Shown in pieces: positions 1 through 11,354 of a stretch of 64,000 nucleotides of DNA. The stretch spans positions 3,286,001-3,350,000 of the forward strand of contig NZ_VFMN01000001.1 of the NCBI RefSeq assembly GCF_006715055.1, given 5' to 3'. The notes beneath the pieces are model-generated. The model saw only the letters and a program-made list of their open reading frames with translations. It was not told where the DNA came from and did no database searches. The translations under genes and the position numbers were made by a program. This DNA is from Lapillicoccus jejuensis (GTDB lineage: Bacteria; Actinomycetota; Actinomycetes; Actinomycetales; Dermatophilaceae). Positions within the stretch are counted from its first letter, which is position 1. The number at the start of each line of letters is the position of its first letter.

Positions 1-89
1 GCGTTTCCGCACGTCGCAGGCTCGCTTCGGGAATGATGCACCCGGGCGTCGAGCGCGCTGCGCCCGGGAGCAAAAGAATCGGGGGCTCG

Positions 90-1706
90 GTGGGGGAGCG
101 CACGACAGCGGCGGGCGACAGCCTGGCCGAGACGATCGGCTGGGTGCTGGGCAACGCCCGCGACCACGCCCGCGACCGCTCGCTGCGGACCGCGGCCGGC
201 TTCAGCCAACGGATCTCGCCGCCGGTGCACCGCGCCCAGGTCGGGCGGTGGGAGAGCGGGGCGACCGGCATCACCTTCCGGCAGGTGCGTCAGTACGAGG
301 ACGTGCTGGGCCTCCCGGAGGGCCTGCTCCTCGCGACCATCGACAACCTCGCGCGCGGCCACGGCGCCAGCGCCCGCCAGCCGTCGCTGCCGCCACCGCT
401 CGCCGACGACTGGCGCGACCGGGTGGACGACCTGCTCGACAAGGCCGAGTCCCCGGAACGGATGACCGGCCTGGAGTGGCGCTGGCTGGCCTCGGCCCTC
501 GGCTCCAGCGACGACGTCTTCCTGCGCCGCCGCGACTGGGAGCACCTGCTGCGGCGGATCGCCACCGAGGCCGACCTGTGCACCGGGCTGGAGTATCAGC
601 TGCGCGACGACGCGAAGGCCTGCCTCGCCTCGCACCCGCGCAGCGCCCGCACCGTGCTCGACCTCACCGAGTCGGTGTTCGCCGACCCCACGGCGCCCGT
701 CTACGCGGAGACCGGCATCCTGCTCGCGCACGCCGCCGGCCACGAGGCCGTCGACCTGCTGATGCGCCTCCTGCGCGACCCCGTCGGCGAGGCCGCCCAC
801 TACACGCTGCTGTGGGTGGCCCGGGTCCTCGTCCTCGAGGGCCGCACCCGGATCTCCGAGGACGAGTGGCTCGCCGCGCACGCCGTCGAGGTCCTCGAGG
901 ACGCCGCCAGCAGCCCGCGCCAGCGCGACGCCGCCGGTCTGCTGCTCGAGGTCGTGCCCGGGCCGCGCTCGGCGCAGGTCGCCGAGTGGCTGCGCCGGAT
1001 CGGCGACCGCCGGGTCGCCGACGCCGTCGAGCACGGGCGGGTCCTCGGCGAGCGGCAGCTGGACTCGCTGCTCGAGGAGATCCAGGCCCGGCTGGCCGCC
1101 ACGACGGGCAAGCGGCCGACGCTGCACCCGGTGCTGCGCTCGCTGCTGTGGCAGGCCACCGCCCACGCGGCCACGGAGGTGCGCGGGACCGCCCTCACCG
1201 TGCTCATGCTCTCCCCGCAGGGCCCGGTCATCGGGGCGACGTACGCCTCGGCGCTGCGCTACGCCCTCGCGCACGGACCCGACGTCGTCGTCGACGAGGC
1301 GCTCATCGTCCTGTCCTGGCTGCTCGCGCCGCAGGACGTGCCGACGGTGCTCGAGCTGGGTCTCGACCCGGCGGTCGACGCCAGCCGTGCCGGCCAGGCC
1401 CTCGTCGCGGTCGGCAACGCCCGCGACCGGATCGACGAGGCGCCCCCCGGCTACCGCGCCGACGACGTCACCGCCCGGCTCGTGCGCAGCGCCCGCGAGC
1501 GGATGGGCCCCGGTGACGGACCCGGCGTCCCCACCCCGGAGCCGCTCGTGCGCGGGCACCTCTACGCGCTGGGCATGCTCGGCCGCTTCGACGCCCTCGA
1601 GGAGCTGGCTCCGGAGTCGAGCCGGCCCGGGGTGGACCCGGTGTGGGGCGCCGGCGCCCGGCGCTGGCTGTCGACTCCGGTCTGGGCGCGGCCGCCGAGA
1701 GCGTGA
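90..1706 (+). CDS. XRE-type HTH regulator with long C-terminal helical domain
   Basis: Predicted DNA-binding regulator of 538 residues from the GTG at 90. Residues about 15-80 resemble a Cro/C1-type helix-turn-helix, with the typical recognition segment QVGRWESG. The remaining ~450 residues are rich in Leu, Ala, Arg and Glu and look like an all-helical repeat (HEAT-like) domain of unknown ligand. The frame is open up to ATG codons at 33 and 36, but that stretch contains an 8-bp hairpin (CCCGGGCG...CGCCCGGG, about 40-71), so I prefer GTG 90 with the G-rich run just before it. The gene stands alone and ends 7 bases before the convergent tetR gene. Regulatory role is inferred from the HTH only; no target is visible. 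Confidence 0.6.
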   Translation: MGERTTAAGDSLAETIGWVLGNARDHARDRSLRTAAGFSQRISPPVHRAQVGRWESGATGITFRQVRQYEDVLGLPEGLLLATIDNLARGHGASARQPSLPPPLADDWRDRVDDLLDKAESPERMTGLEWRWLASALGSSDDVFLRRRDWEHLLRRIATEADLCTGLEYQLRDDAKACLASHPRSARTVLDLTESVFADPTAPVYAETGILLAHAAGHEAVDLLMRLLRDPVGEAAHYTLLWVARVLVLEGRTRISEDEWLAAHAVEVLEDAASSPRQRDAAGLLLEVVPGPRSAQVAEWLRRIGDRRVADAVEHGRVLGERQLDSLLEEIQARLAATTGKRPTLHPVLRSLLWQATAHAATEVRGTALTVLMLSPQGPVIGATYASALRYALAHGPDVVVDEALIVLSWLLAPQDVPTVLELGLDPAVDASRAGQALVAVGNARDRIDEAPPGYRADDVTARLVRSARERMGPGDGPGVPTPEPLVRGHLYALGMLGRFDALEELAPESSRPGVDPVWGAGARRWLSTPVWARPPRA

Positions 1707-1713
1707 GGCCGCC

Positions 1714-2340
1714 TCATCCCGCCAGGAAGGGGAGGGCGGCGAGGAGCAGGGCGTCGTCGTACAGGGCTGCGGGGTCCTCGTCCGGGGCGAGCCGCCCGGA
1801 CAGCTCGAGCGAGACCGCGCCGTGGGCGACGGTCCACAGGTGCCGGGCGATGCGGGCCGGGTCGCCGACCAGCAGGCCCCCGGCGACCGCCTCGCGGACC
1901 CCGGCCTCGAGCGGGCGGTACGTCGCCTCGGCCGCCTCGGCGATGGCCGCCCCGCCGTCCGGACCGGGGCCGGCCACCGCGGGGTGCGGGCCGAACATCA
2001 GCGCGTACAGGAAGGGCGAGGCCAGCGCGGACTCCCGGTAGGCGCGGCCCACGGCCGCGAGCCCGGGGAGCGGGGCCTGCAGGTCGGGCGGCTGCGCCGC
2101 CTCTGCCAGCCGCGCCCCCAGCCGTCGGAAGCCCTCGCGGTACATGGCCGCCAGCAGCCCCTGCTTGTCACCGAAACGGGTGTAGACGGCCATGGTCGAC
2201 GTCCCCGACGCCGCGGCGACCCGGCGCAGCGACAGCCCGGAGGGGCCGTGCTCGGCGAGCAGCCGGGCCGCCTCGTCGACGAGCCGCATCCCGATCTCGT
2301 CGGGGGCCCGGTCGTGACGGATGTCCGGGGTCGACGTCAC
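1714..2340 (-). CDS. TetR-family transcriptional repressor
   Basis: A 208-residue TetR regulator. The N-terminal HTH (residues about 17-65) includes LSLRRVAAASGTSTMAVYTR followed by FGDKQGLLAAMYREGF, which is the family hallmark. The C-terminal ligand domain resembles the WHG/TetR_C_13 type. It starts with GTG at 2340 and is divergent from a small membrane protein at 2363, only 22 bases away, so it very likely represses itself and that neighbour. The shared gap contains back-to-back -10-like boxes, implying that one bound repressor would block both promoters. The ligand is unknown. Confidence 0.85.
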   Translation of the reverse strand: MTSTPDIRHDRAPDEIGMRLVDEAARLLAEHGPSGLSLRRVAAASGTSTMAVYTRFGDKQGLLAAMYREGFRRLGARLAEAAQPPDLQAPLPGLAAVGRAYRESALASPFLYALMFGPHPAVAGPGPDGGAAIAEAAEATYRPLEAGVREAVAGGLLVGDPARIARHLWTVAHGAVSLELSGRLAPDEDPAALYDDALLLAALPFLAG

Positions 2341-2362
2341 CTCATCAGCCTATAACAGTGTC
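2341..2362. promoter_or_regulatory. Overlapping divergent promoters of tetR and DUF2306 gene
   Basis: The 22-base gap holds TATAAC (2351-2356, plus strand), six bases before ATG 2363, and TATAGG on the minus strand (2354-2349), about eight bases before GTG 2340. Both genes would be leaderless. Any TetR operator must overlap both -10 boxes. Confidence 0.55.
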
Positions 2363-2857
2363 ATGACCATGGTGATCGTCATCCACGCCACCGCCGCGAC
2401 GCTGTCCCTCGTGCTCGGGGCGGTCAACCTGGCCCGACGTCCGAAGGGTGACCGCCGGCATCGGCTCGTCGGTCGCGTGTGGGTCGTGGCGATGTACCTC
2501 GCCGTCCTCACCTCGTTCGCGATCCGCGAGGTGAACCCGGGCGGTTTCAGCTGGCTGCACGGCCTGTCCGCCTTCACCCTGGTGACCCTCACGGTGGGCT
2601 GGGTGGCCGCCCTGCGGGGGCGCATCGAGACCCACCGCGGCTTCCTGCGCGGGTCCTACGTCGGCACCGTGGCCGCGTTCGTCGGGGCGGTCGTCGTCCC
2701 CCAGCGGGCGGTCCCGCGGCTCGCGGTCGACCACCCGTGGCTGCTGTCCGTCGCCGCGGCGGCGGTGCTCGCCGTCGCCTGGCTCGTCGTGGCGCTCGCC
2801 GGGCGTCCGGTTCGCCGCCGCGACGTCCTCATCAGCGAGGCACGGGTGCCGCGCTGA
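2363..2857 (+). CDS. DUF2306-like four-helix membrane protein
   Basis: A 164-residue integral membrane protein with about four hydrophobic helices. An early histidine (VIHATAATLSLVLGAVNL), a basic RRHRLVGRVWV segment and later WLHGLSAF and ETHRGF motifs match the layout of DUF2306 family proteins, whose function is unknown. The ATG at 2363 is preceded by TATAAC at a six-base gap, so the mRNA is probably leaderless. It is divergent from a TetR repressor, which suggests inducible expression by a small molecule. The C-terminal tail is basic and likely cytoplasmic. Confidence 0.7.
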   Translation: MTMVIVIHATAATLSLVLGAVNLARRPKGDRRHRLVGRVWVVAMYLAVLTSFAIREVNPGGFSWLHGLSAFTLVTLTVGWVAALRGRIETHRGFLRGSYVGTVAAFVGAVVVPQRAVPRLAVDHPWLLSVAAAAVLAVAWLVVALAGRPVRRRDVLISEARVPR

Positions 2858-2879
2858 TGCGGACGCTGCGCGCAGGTCC

Positions 2880-3584
2880 TCAGGGCAGGACGACGGCGTC
2901 GACCCACTGCCCGGCGACCGTCTCCACCCAGTAGCGGAAGTCCGGCACCCGGTCGATCCGGTAGAGCGTGTACTCCGGGCACCCCTCGAGCGGGCGGATG
3001 TGGTCGTAGGCGTGGTCCGGCGCCCACAGCAGCACCTCGCCGCTCTCGCGGTGGCAGAGCGTCGCGTTGCCGTTGGCCTCGTCGCTGATCGAGTACCACT
3101 CCGAGGGCGTGATGGGGATCTTCAGCCCCTCCTCCTGCCACGCCCAGGTGTAGTCGTGCACGAAGCTCGCGTCGTGCCGCGCGACCGGTGCGGTGAGCGA
3201 GTCGTTCTCGTTGAGCAGCCACGTGTCCGGCTCGTTGAACCGCTCGACGATGCCGCCGAAGGTCGACCACAGGGCGGCGTGCTCGGGGAAGGCCGGCGGC
3301 CGCGCGCCGCGCGGCGGCGGGGGGCACAGCCAGCCGGTGCGGCGCCCGTCCTCGCGGTCCCACGCGAGGATCTCGTACGCCGCCCCGTCGACCGTCACCG
3401 GCGTGAGGGTCGCGGCGTCGAGCAGCCGGCGCAGGGTGCGCGCCCAGTCCGGCAGCGGCCGGTCGAACGGCCGTCCGGGGCCGGCGGCCGACCCGGTGAC
3501 GTGCCGCGGCGACATCCACGGCACGGCCTCGACGAGCTGCTGCCAGTCGTCGAGGGGCCGGTCCGGCACGAGACGCAGCGCCAT
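2880..3584 (-). CDS. Uncharacterised protein, possibly SMI1/KNR4-like
   Basis: A 234-residue soluble protein I do not recognise with certainty. It is rich in Trp and acidic residues, with segments such as LWSTFGGIVERFNEPDTW and WYSISDEANGNATLC. The recurring aromatic/acidic pattern recalls SMI1/KNR4 (SUKH) fold proteins, which often act as immunity or scaffold proteins, but this is a weak resemblance. Its ATG shares the A of the upstream TGA stop (TGATG at 3582-3586), so it is translationally coupled to the APH(6)-type kinase gene. No signal peptide or membrane segment is seen. Confidence 0.6.
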   Translation of the reverse strand: MALRLVPDRPLDDWQQLVEAVPWMSPRHVTGSAAGPGRPFDRPLPDWARTLRRLLDAATLTPVTVDGAAYEILAWDREDGRRTGWLCPPPPRGARPPAFPEHAALWSTFGGIVERFNEPDTWLLNENDSLTAPVARHDASFVHDYTWAWQEEGLKIPITPSEWYSISDEANGNATLCHRESGEVLLWAPDHAYDHIRPLEGCPEYTLYRIDRVPDFRYWVETVAGQWVDAVVLP

Positions 3585-4504
3585 CAGTCGTTCATCGCCT
3601 TGAGGATCGTCACCGCGAGCCCGCTCGCCGCGGAGCCGGGCGGCTGGTCGCGCGCCCAGTCGACGACGCGCACGACCGACCAGGCGCGGGCGCGCGCCTC
3701 GTCGATCCCGGCGGCCTCGCAGACCACCTCGACGCGGCGGCGCAGGCTCCACCGGATGGCCGGTCCGGTCCCGAGCTCGTCGGCGTCGGCGCGGTTCCAC
3801 AGCAGCGGCGCGACCTCGAAGGCCCGCTCACCGGCCATCGGCTTGGGGTCGATGGCCAGCCACGGCAGGCGCGCTGCGGCCAGGACGTTCTCGTAGTGCA
3901 GGTCGGTGTGCAGCAGCCGCGCGTCGACGTCGGCGTCGGCGGCGAGCTCCGCGGCCAGGTGCCGGGCCTGGTCGGTGTAGCGGTGCGGCACGGCGGGGCT
4001 GTCGGGAGCGGCGGCCTGGCGGGCGGCGTACGCGCTCAGCCGCGGCACGCGCGCGATGGCCGGCACGTCGAGCCGCGCCAGCAGGCCGCCGACGGTCTCG
4101 CAGGCCTCCTCGACCCACACGTCGGTGAGGTCGGTGGGCTCGAGCCGCTCGAGCAGCAGCGCCAGGCGGTGCGGGTCGGCGCGCAGCAGCCGGACCGCTC
4201 CGTCGCCGTCCCACGCCCGCAGCGCCAGGTGCTCGGCACGCGCCTCGAGGTGCGGCCAGGTGACCTTGAGAGCGGCCGGCTCGTCGTCGCCGGTGCGGAC
4301 CGGGAGGACGAGCGCGCAGCTGCCCCAACGGGACTCACCGTCGGGACGCAGCGCCCACCCGTCGAGCAGGTCGTCGAGCAGGCGCGGCAGCCCGTCGAGC
4401 CAGTCGCGGCCGGACACGCCGTCGGCGGGGGAGAGCCCGTCGGGCCCGCGGCCGTCGAGGGCGGCGGCGAAGGCGCCCGGGATCCGCACGTCGGTGGCGC
4501 TCAC
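3584..4504 (-). CDS. APH(6)/StrB-type aminoglycoside or hydroxyurea phosphotransferase
   Basis: A 306-residue kinase of the aminoglycoside/hydroxyurea phosphotransferase family (Pfam 04655 type). The catalytic loop is LLHTDLHYENVLAA (HxDxxxxN) and the following AIDPKPMAGERAFEVAPLL is the characteristic metal-binding segment of APH(6) enzymes. The N-terminal lobe has AALKVTWP, the probable ATP-binding Lys. GTG 4504 overlaps the stop of the upstream lipoprotein gene (GTGA), and its own stop is coupled to the next gene. Actinobacterial chromosomes carry many family members with no proven resistance role, so this may phosphorylate an endogenous metabolite. Confidence 0.8.
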   Translation of the reverse strand: MSATDVRIPGAFAAALDGRGPDGLSPADGVSGRDWLDGLPRLLDDLLDGWALRPDGESRWGSCALVLPVRTGDDEPAALKVTWPHLEARAEHLALRAWDGDGAVRLLRADPHRLALLLERLEPTDLTDVWVEEACETVGGLLARLDVPAIARVPRLSAYAARQAAAPDSPAVPHRYTDQARHLAAELAADADVDARLLHTDLHYENVLAAARLPWLAIDPKPMAGERAFEVAPLLWNRADADELGTGPAIRWSLRRRVEVVCEAAGIDEARARAWSVVRVVDWARDQPPGSAASGLAVTILKAMND

Positions 4505-5469
4505 GGCAGGACCATTCCCGGGAAGGCGGTGGGGGCGGTGCCCCATCCGCGCGCGAGACCCACGACGTCGGCCTGCAGCTGCACGAGCCGGTCGACGGCT
4601 CGGCTGCCGGCCGGGACGGCGCCCGTCGCGAGCGGGTCGAGCCCGGCCGCCACGAGACCGACGAGGACGTGCTGCACGAGCCGGCGCGCGCTCGCCTGGT
4701 CGGTGACCGGGAAGGGGAGTCGCCAGCCGAGCTGGGGTGGTCCGGCCGACGACCCGGCCTGCGCCAGCAGCGAGTCCGCGCGGACGGCGAGCCGGGACCC
4801 GAGGGCGGCGTACGGCGCCCGCTGCTGCGCCGGGACCCTCGCCGTCGCCACCGTGACGCCGTACGACGCCGCCCGGGTCGCGTCCAGCAGGGCGGCGGCC
4901 GCCGGGCCGGGCAGGGCCGGCGCGTCCGGCCACGACAGGGGGGTGCCGACCTCGGCGGCGCCCGCCGCGCCGCAGGTGGCGACCGCGGCGGCGAGGACGC
5001 GGGTCGCGATCGACGCGGTGCCCCCGGCGACCGGCAGCAGCTCGCCGAGGACGACGGCCGACTCGGCCCGGACGAGGGTGCGCGCATCGGCCCCGGTGGG
5101 GGAGGACGGCGGCTGCGCGGCCGCGTCGGTGACGGCGTCGTCGACCCCGGCGACGCGCAGCCGGTCGCGCACGGCGGCGACCTGCGTGGCGTGGAGCGCG
5201 GCGAGGCGGGCGGAGGCGGTGCTGCGCGGGGTCGTGCGACCGGCCACCGCGGCCGCGTAGGCGACCGCGACGAGCACCCGCAGCAGCGGCGACTCGTCGG
5301 CGACCGGGGCCGGCGCGGGGGCCGGCTCGCCGTCGAGGCGGACGCCGCAGCCGGCGAGGGAGCCGGTGAGGACGGCGGCCAGGCCGAGGCCGAGGAGGCC
5401 GCTGCCCGTGCGCAGCACGCCGCGACGGGAGGGCAGGCCGCCGCGCGGGCGCGGGGCGGCAACGGGCAT
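4501..5469 (-). CDS. Ferritin-like DUF4439 lipoprotein
   Basis: A 322-residue exported protein. The N-terminus has a twin-arginine (SRRGVLR), a hydrophobic stretch and a lipobox LTGSLAGC, so it is probably a Tat-exported lipoprotein anchored at the outer face of the membrane. The mature part is helical and Ala-rich with the pattern of the DUF4439 ferritin-like fold (for example LHATQVAAVRDRL and AVVLGELLPVAGG). The family is commonly found immediately upstream of rimP in actinobacteria, as here (divergent, 218 bases apart). Whether it binds metal is not known. It is first in a three-gene minus-strand operon. Confidence 0.75.
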   Translation of the reverse strand: MPVAAPRPRGGLPSRRGVLRTGSGLLGLGLAAVLTGSLAGCGVRLDGEPAPAPAPVADESPLLRVLVAVAYAAAVAGRTTPRSTASARLAALHATQVAAVRDRLRVAGVDDAVTDAAAQPPSSPTGADARTLVRAESAVVLGELLPVAGGTASIATRVLAAAVATCGAAGAAEVGTPLSWPDAPALPGPAAAALLDATRAASYGVTVATARVPAQQRAPYAALGSRLAVRADSLLAQAGSSAGPPQLGWRLPFPVTDQASARRLVQHVLVGLVAAGLDPLATGAVPAGSRAVDRLVQLQADVVGLARGWGTAPTAFPGMVLP

Positions 5470-5512
5470 GGCGCGATCTTGCCACTGCCCCCGCCCCGGC
5501 GGTGCGGGCCCC

Positions 5513-5575
5513 GGCGGTCGACGGTGGCACCGGCGGTCGACGGTGGCACCGGCGGGGCGCGCGGATCGTTAGAGT
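5513..5575 (+). promoter_or_regulatory. rimP operon promoter with tandem 18-base repeat
   Basis: The DUF4439-rimP gap carries the unit CGGCGGTCGACGGTGGCA twice in a row (5513-5548), followed by a -10-like TAGAGT at 5570-5575. A start near 5582 would give a leader of about 105 bases before rimP. The tandem units sit in the -22 to -70 region, where an activator or the -35 contact would lie. Confidence 0.5.
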
Positions 5576-5687
5576 GGGCGCCGGCGCAGGGCACCCTCTG
5601 CGTCCGGCGCCTCCGTCGGCCCCGGGTCACCACCCGGCCCCGACGACCCCCCAGGACCGGCGCCCATTCGAGAACAGGGAGGCGGAC

Positions 5688-6332
5688 ATGGCGGACGACC
5701 GCATCGGACCGGCCCTGACCGCACCCCTCGCGAGCCTCGGGCTCGTGCTCGACGACCTCACGGTCGTCCCCGCCGGTCGCCGGCGCGTGGTGCGAGTCCT
5801 GGTCGACCGCGACCTGTCCGGCCTCGCGCCGGACGACACCGACAGCCCGGTGGCCCCGCTCACCCTCGACGAGGTGGCCGACGCCACCCGCGTCGTGGGA
5901 GCGGTCCTCGACGGGGAGTACGACGGCCCCGGCGCGGCCGGTGACGGCGTGGACCTCATGGGCTCCCAGCCCTACACGCTCGAGGTGTCCTCGCCCGGGC
6001 TCGACCGGCCGCTGCGCGGGGCGCGGGCGTTCCGGCGCAACGTCGGGCGGCTCGTCGCGCTGACGCTCGCCGACGGCTCGTCGCTGACCGCGCGGGTCCT
6101 CTCGGTCACCGGCGGCGGGGACGACGCCCGGGCGCAGGTCGAGGTGCCCGGGACGAAGAAGACGCCCGCGACCCGTCACGAGGTGGCCCTGGCCGACGTG
6201 ACGTCGGCCCGGGTGCAGGTGGAGTTCACGCGCCCGGGTGACGCCGGGGCGCCGTACGGGCCGGACGGGCCGGACGGGCAGGACGAGCAGGACGAGCAGG
6301 ACGACGAGAAGGAGGACGACGGTGGACATTGA
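5688..6332 (+). CDS. rimP: Ribosome maturation factor RimP
   Basis: RimP assists 30S subunit maturation. The protein is 214 residues from ATG 5688, preceded by GGGAGG. The N-terminal alpha/beta domain contains the family signature around [20 protein letters not shown] (residues about 97-116), and the C-terminal SH3-like domain follows. The last ~20 residues are an acidic Gly/Asp/Gln/Glu tail. The position directly upstream of nusA is the standard arrangement, and the nusA start lies inside the rimP tail (11-base overlap), so translation is likely coupled. Transcribed from the promoter near 5570. Confidence 0.93.
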   Translation: MADDRIGPALTAPLASLGLVLDDLTVVPAGRRRVVRVLVDRDLSGLAPDDTDSPVAPLTLDEVADATRVVGAVLDGEYDGPGAAGDGVDLMGSQPYTLEVSSPGLDRPLRGARAFRRNVGRLVALTLADGSSLTARVLSVTGGGDDARAQVEVPGTKKTPATRHEVALADVTSARVQVEFTRPGDAGAPYGPDGPDGQDEQDEQDDEKEDDGGH

Positions 6333-7356
6333 CCTGGCGGCGCTGCGCGCCCTGGAGCGCGAGCGCGAGATCAGCCTCGACGTGCTCATCCCCGCCATCG
6401 AGCAGGCCCTGCTCATGGCGTACCAGCGCACCGAGGGTGCGTACCGCCACGCGCGGGCCGAGCTGGACCGCAAGACGGGGCACGTGACGATCTGGGCGCG
6501 CGAGGAGGGCGAGCTCCTCCCGGCCGACGAGGGGGAGCGGCCGGTCCGCGCCGAGCCCGGCCCCGAGTTCGACGACACGCCCGACGGCTTCGGCCGGGTC
6601 GCCGCCGCCACCGCGCGGCAGGTCATCGTGCAGCGCCTGCGCGACCTCGAGGACGAGGCGATCCTCGGCGACTTCCGCGGTCGCGAGGGCGACATCGTCA
6701 GCGGCATCGTGCAGCAGAGCGGCAGCCCCCAGCACGTGCTCGTCGACTTCGGCACGGTGGAGGGGATCCTCCCGCTCGCCGAGCAGGTGCCGACCGAGAC
6801 CTACCGGCACGGCGACCGGCTGCGCTGCTTCGTCGTCAGCGTCAAGCGCGGCCCGAAGGGCGCGCAGATCGGGCTGTCGCGCACCCACCCGAACCTCGTC
6901 AAGGCGCTGTTCAAGCTCGAGGTGCCCGAGATCGCCGACGGCACGGTCGAGATCGCGGCGCTGGCGCGCGAGGCCGGCCACCGCACGAAGATCGCCGTCC
7001 ACGCCAAGGTGCCCGGCGTCAACGCCAAGGGCGCCTGCATCGGGCCGATGGGCGCGCGCGTGCGGGCCGTGATGACCGAGCTGCAGGGCGAGAAGATCGA
7101 CATCGTCGACTACGAGAGCGACCCGCGGGCCTTCGTGGCCGCCGCGCTCAGCCCCGCCCGGGTGTCCGCGGTGGAGGTCGTCGACGAGGCGGCGCGGTCC
7201 GCCAGGGTCGTCGTCCCCGACTACCAGCTCTCGCTCGCCATCGGCAAGGAGGGGCAGAACGCCCGCCTCGCCCACAAGCTCACCGGCTGGCGGATCGACA
7301 TCCGACCCGACACGGCCGACACGCCCGGGCTCGGGGCGGGCTCGGCGGAGGAGTAG
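6322..7356 (+). CDS. nusA: Transcription termination/antitermination factor NusA
   Basis: NusA binds RNA polymerase and nascent RNA to modulate pausing, termination and rRNA antitermination. The 344-residue protein starts at GTG 6322 ([14 protein letters not shown]). It has the N-terminal polymerase-binding domain, an S1 domain ([11 protein letters not shown] to [11 protein letters not shown], residues about 115-195) and two KH domains (around [20 protein letters not shown] and [20 protein letters not shown]). There is no C-terminal acidic repeat, which is normal for actinobacterial NusA. It overlaps rimP and is followed 8 bases later by ylxR. Confidence 0.95.
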   Translation: MDIDLAALRALEREREISLDVLIPAIEQALLMAYQRTEGAYRHARAELDRKTGHVTIWAREEGELLPADEGERPVRAEPGPEFDDTPDGFGRVAAATARQVIVQRLRDLEDEAILGDFRGREGDIVSGIVQQSGSPQHVLVDFGTVEGILPLAEQVPTETYRHGDRLRCFVVSVKRGPKGAQIGLSRTHPNLVKALFKLEVPEIADGTVEIAALAREAGHRTKIAVHAKVPGVNAKGACIGPMGARVRAVMTELQGEKIDIVDYESDPRAFVAAALSPARVSAVEVVDEAARSARVVVPDYQLSLAIGKEGQNARLAHKLTGWRIDIRPDTADTPGLGAGSAEE

Positions 7357-7364
7357 ACTCGATC

Positions 7365-7700
7365 GTGACCGACCGGACTGGACTCCGTGACCGTCACCCG
7401 CGCACTCCCCTGAGGACCTGCGTGGGGTGCCGTCGCACGGATAGCCGGGAGGTCCTCCTGCGGGTGGTCGTGGTCGAGCAGAGGGAGGGTGTCCCCCTCC
7501 TCACGGTCGACCCGGCCCGTCGACTGGCGGGGCGCGGCGCATGGCTGCACCCTGACACCGGCTGCCTCGAGCAGGCCGTCCGCCGCAAGGCGTTCACCCG
7601 GGCGCTCCGTGCGTCCAGCGGGCTGGACGCCGGCCCGGTGGCCGACCACCTCGCGGCCCTCGCAGGATCCACCACCTCAGTGACCGACGGAAGCGGTTGA
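7365..7700 (+). CDS. ylxR: YlxR-family RNA-binding protein
   Basis: A 111-residue member of the YlxR (DUF448) family, which in Bacillus (RnpM) binds RNA and influences RNase P. The hallmark LRTCVGCRRTDSREVLLRVV near the N-terminus and the later GRGAWLHPDTGCLEQAVRR motif are both present. The fixed place between nusA and infB supports the call. The GTG start at 7365 follows TAGACT (7354-7359) by five bases, so an extra leaderless promoter is possible, but the gene is mainly expected to be read through from rimP-nusA. Confidence 0.9.
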   Translation: MTDRTGLRDRHPRTPLRTCVGCRRTDSREVLLRVVVVEQREGVPLLTVDPARRLAGRGAWLHPDTGCLEQAVRRKAFTRALRASSGLDAGPVADHLAALAGSTTSVTDGSG

Positions 7701-7707
7701 GACGCAC

Positions 7708-7826
7708 ATGAGCACCCGATGAGCACTCAGCAATGAGCACGCTGCACTAACCCGGTCCATTTCGAGGACGCCACGGACGCTTCCGTCCGGCCTTCTCTGG
7801 GATGGACCACCCAGACAAGGAGAAAC
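7708..7826 (+). promoter_or_regulatory. Structured infB leader with triple ATGAGCAC repeat
   Basis: The 126-base gap between ylxR and infB contains ATGAGCAC three times (7708-7715, 7719-7726, 7733-7740). A nested hairpin follows: outer arms GGTCCAT (7754-7760) and ATGGACC (7802-7808), inner stem CGGACG-CTTC-CGTCCG (about 7775-7790). The AAGGAG ribosome site (about 7818-7823) lies just downstream, so folding could affect infB translation. Regulation is inferred from position only. Confidence 0.4.
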
Positions 7827-10748
<2,922 letters not shown>

Positions 10749-10757
10749 CGGTCGTCG

Positions 10758-10789
10758 GTGCGGGCGGGGGCTTCGGCCCCCGCCCGCAC
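10758..10789 (+). terminator. Strong GC hairpin between infB and rbfA
   Basis: A perfect 14-bp stem (10758-10771 with 10776-10789) closes a TTCG tetraloop ten bases after the infB stop. There is no U-tract, so it is either an actinobacterial-type attenuator or an RNA processing/stability element that partly uncouples rbfA-truB from infB. Confidence 0.6.
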
Positions 10790-10811
10790 TGCGTCACCCC
10801 TCCCGTGGGTG

Positions 10812-10836
10812 GCACCCCACTCGTTGCCACTTTTGT
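10812..10836 (+). repeat. Copy of the CACCCCACTTGTTGC intergenic motif (half site)
   Basis: CACCCCACTCGTTGCCACTT with a following TTGTG resembles the outer arms of the palindromes at 29821 and 49321. Only the left arm is present here. It lies between the infB hairpin and the rbfA start. Confidence 0.4.
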
Positions 10837-10862
10837 GCGCCCGTGAGAAAGGCAGGCCCGTC

Positions 10863-11354
10863 ATGGCCGACCAGGCCCGCGCCCGCAAGATCGCCGACCG
10901 GATCAAGGTCGTCACCGCGGAGTACCTCGAGCACCGCGTCAAGGACGAGCGGCTCGGCTTCGTGACGATCACCGACGTCCGCGTCACCGGCGACCTGCAG
11001 CACGCCACGATCTTCTACACCACCTACGGCTCGGACGCCGAGCGCGAGGGCACCGCCGCTGCCATCGAGTCGTCGCGCGGCAAGATCCGCTCGGCCGTCG
11101 GCAGGGCCCTGGGCATCCGGCTCACCCCGACCGTGGAGTTCGTCCCCGACGCGCTGCCCGAGGGCGCCTCGCACCTCGAGGACGTCCTCAAGGTCACGCG
11201 CGAGCGGGACGAGGAGCTCGCGAAGGCGCGCGAGGGGGCGTCGTACGCCGGCGAGGCCGACCCGTACAAGAAGCCCGTCGACGAGGACGACGACCTCGGT
11301 CAGGTCGGCGACGAGGACGAGTCGGACGACGACGACGAGCTCGATGCCCGCTGA
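10863..11354 (+). CDS. rbfA: Ribosome-binding factor A
   Basis: RbfA acts in late 30S maturation and 16S rRNA 5' processing. The protein is 163 residues from ATG 10863 ([20 protein letters not shown]). The KH-like fold is recognisable through [20 protein letters not shown] and [19 protein letters not shown]. It carries an acidic C-terminal extension of about 40 residues rich in Asp and Glu, longer than in E. coli. The end overlaps the truB start by 11 bases, so the two are probably translationally coupled. Confidence 0.94.
   Translation: MADQARARKIADRIKVVTAEYLEHRVKDERLGFVTITDVRVTGDLQHATIFYTTYGSDAEREGTAAAIESSRGKIRSAVGRALGIRLTPTVEFVPDALPEGASHLEDVLKVTRERDEELAKAREGASYAGEADPYKKPVDEDDDLGQVGDEDESDDDDELDAR

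Noticed and set aside
3584-4504. APH(6)-type gene as an acquired resistance gene
   Set aside because: No transposase, integron or composition change is seen nearby. It is translationally coupled to chromosomal neighbours, so it looks native.
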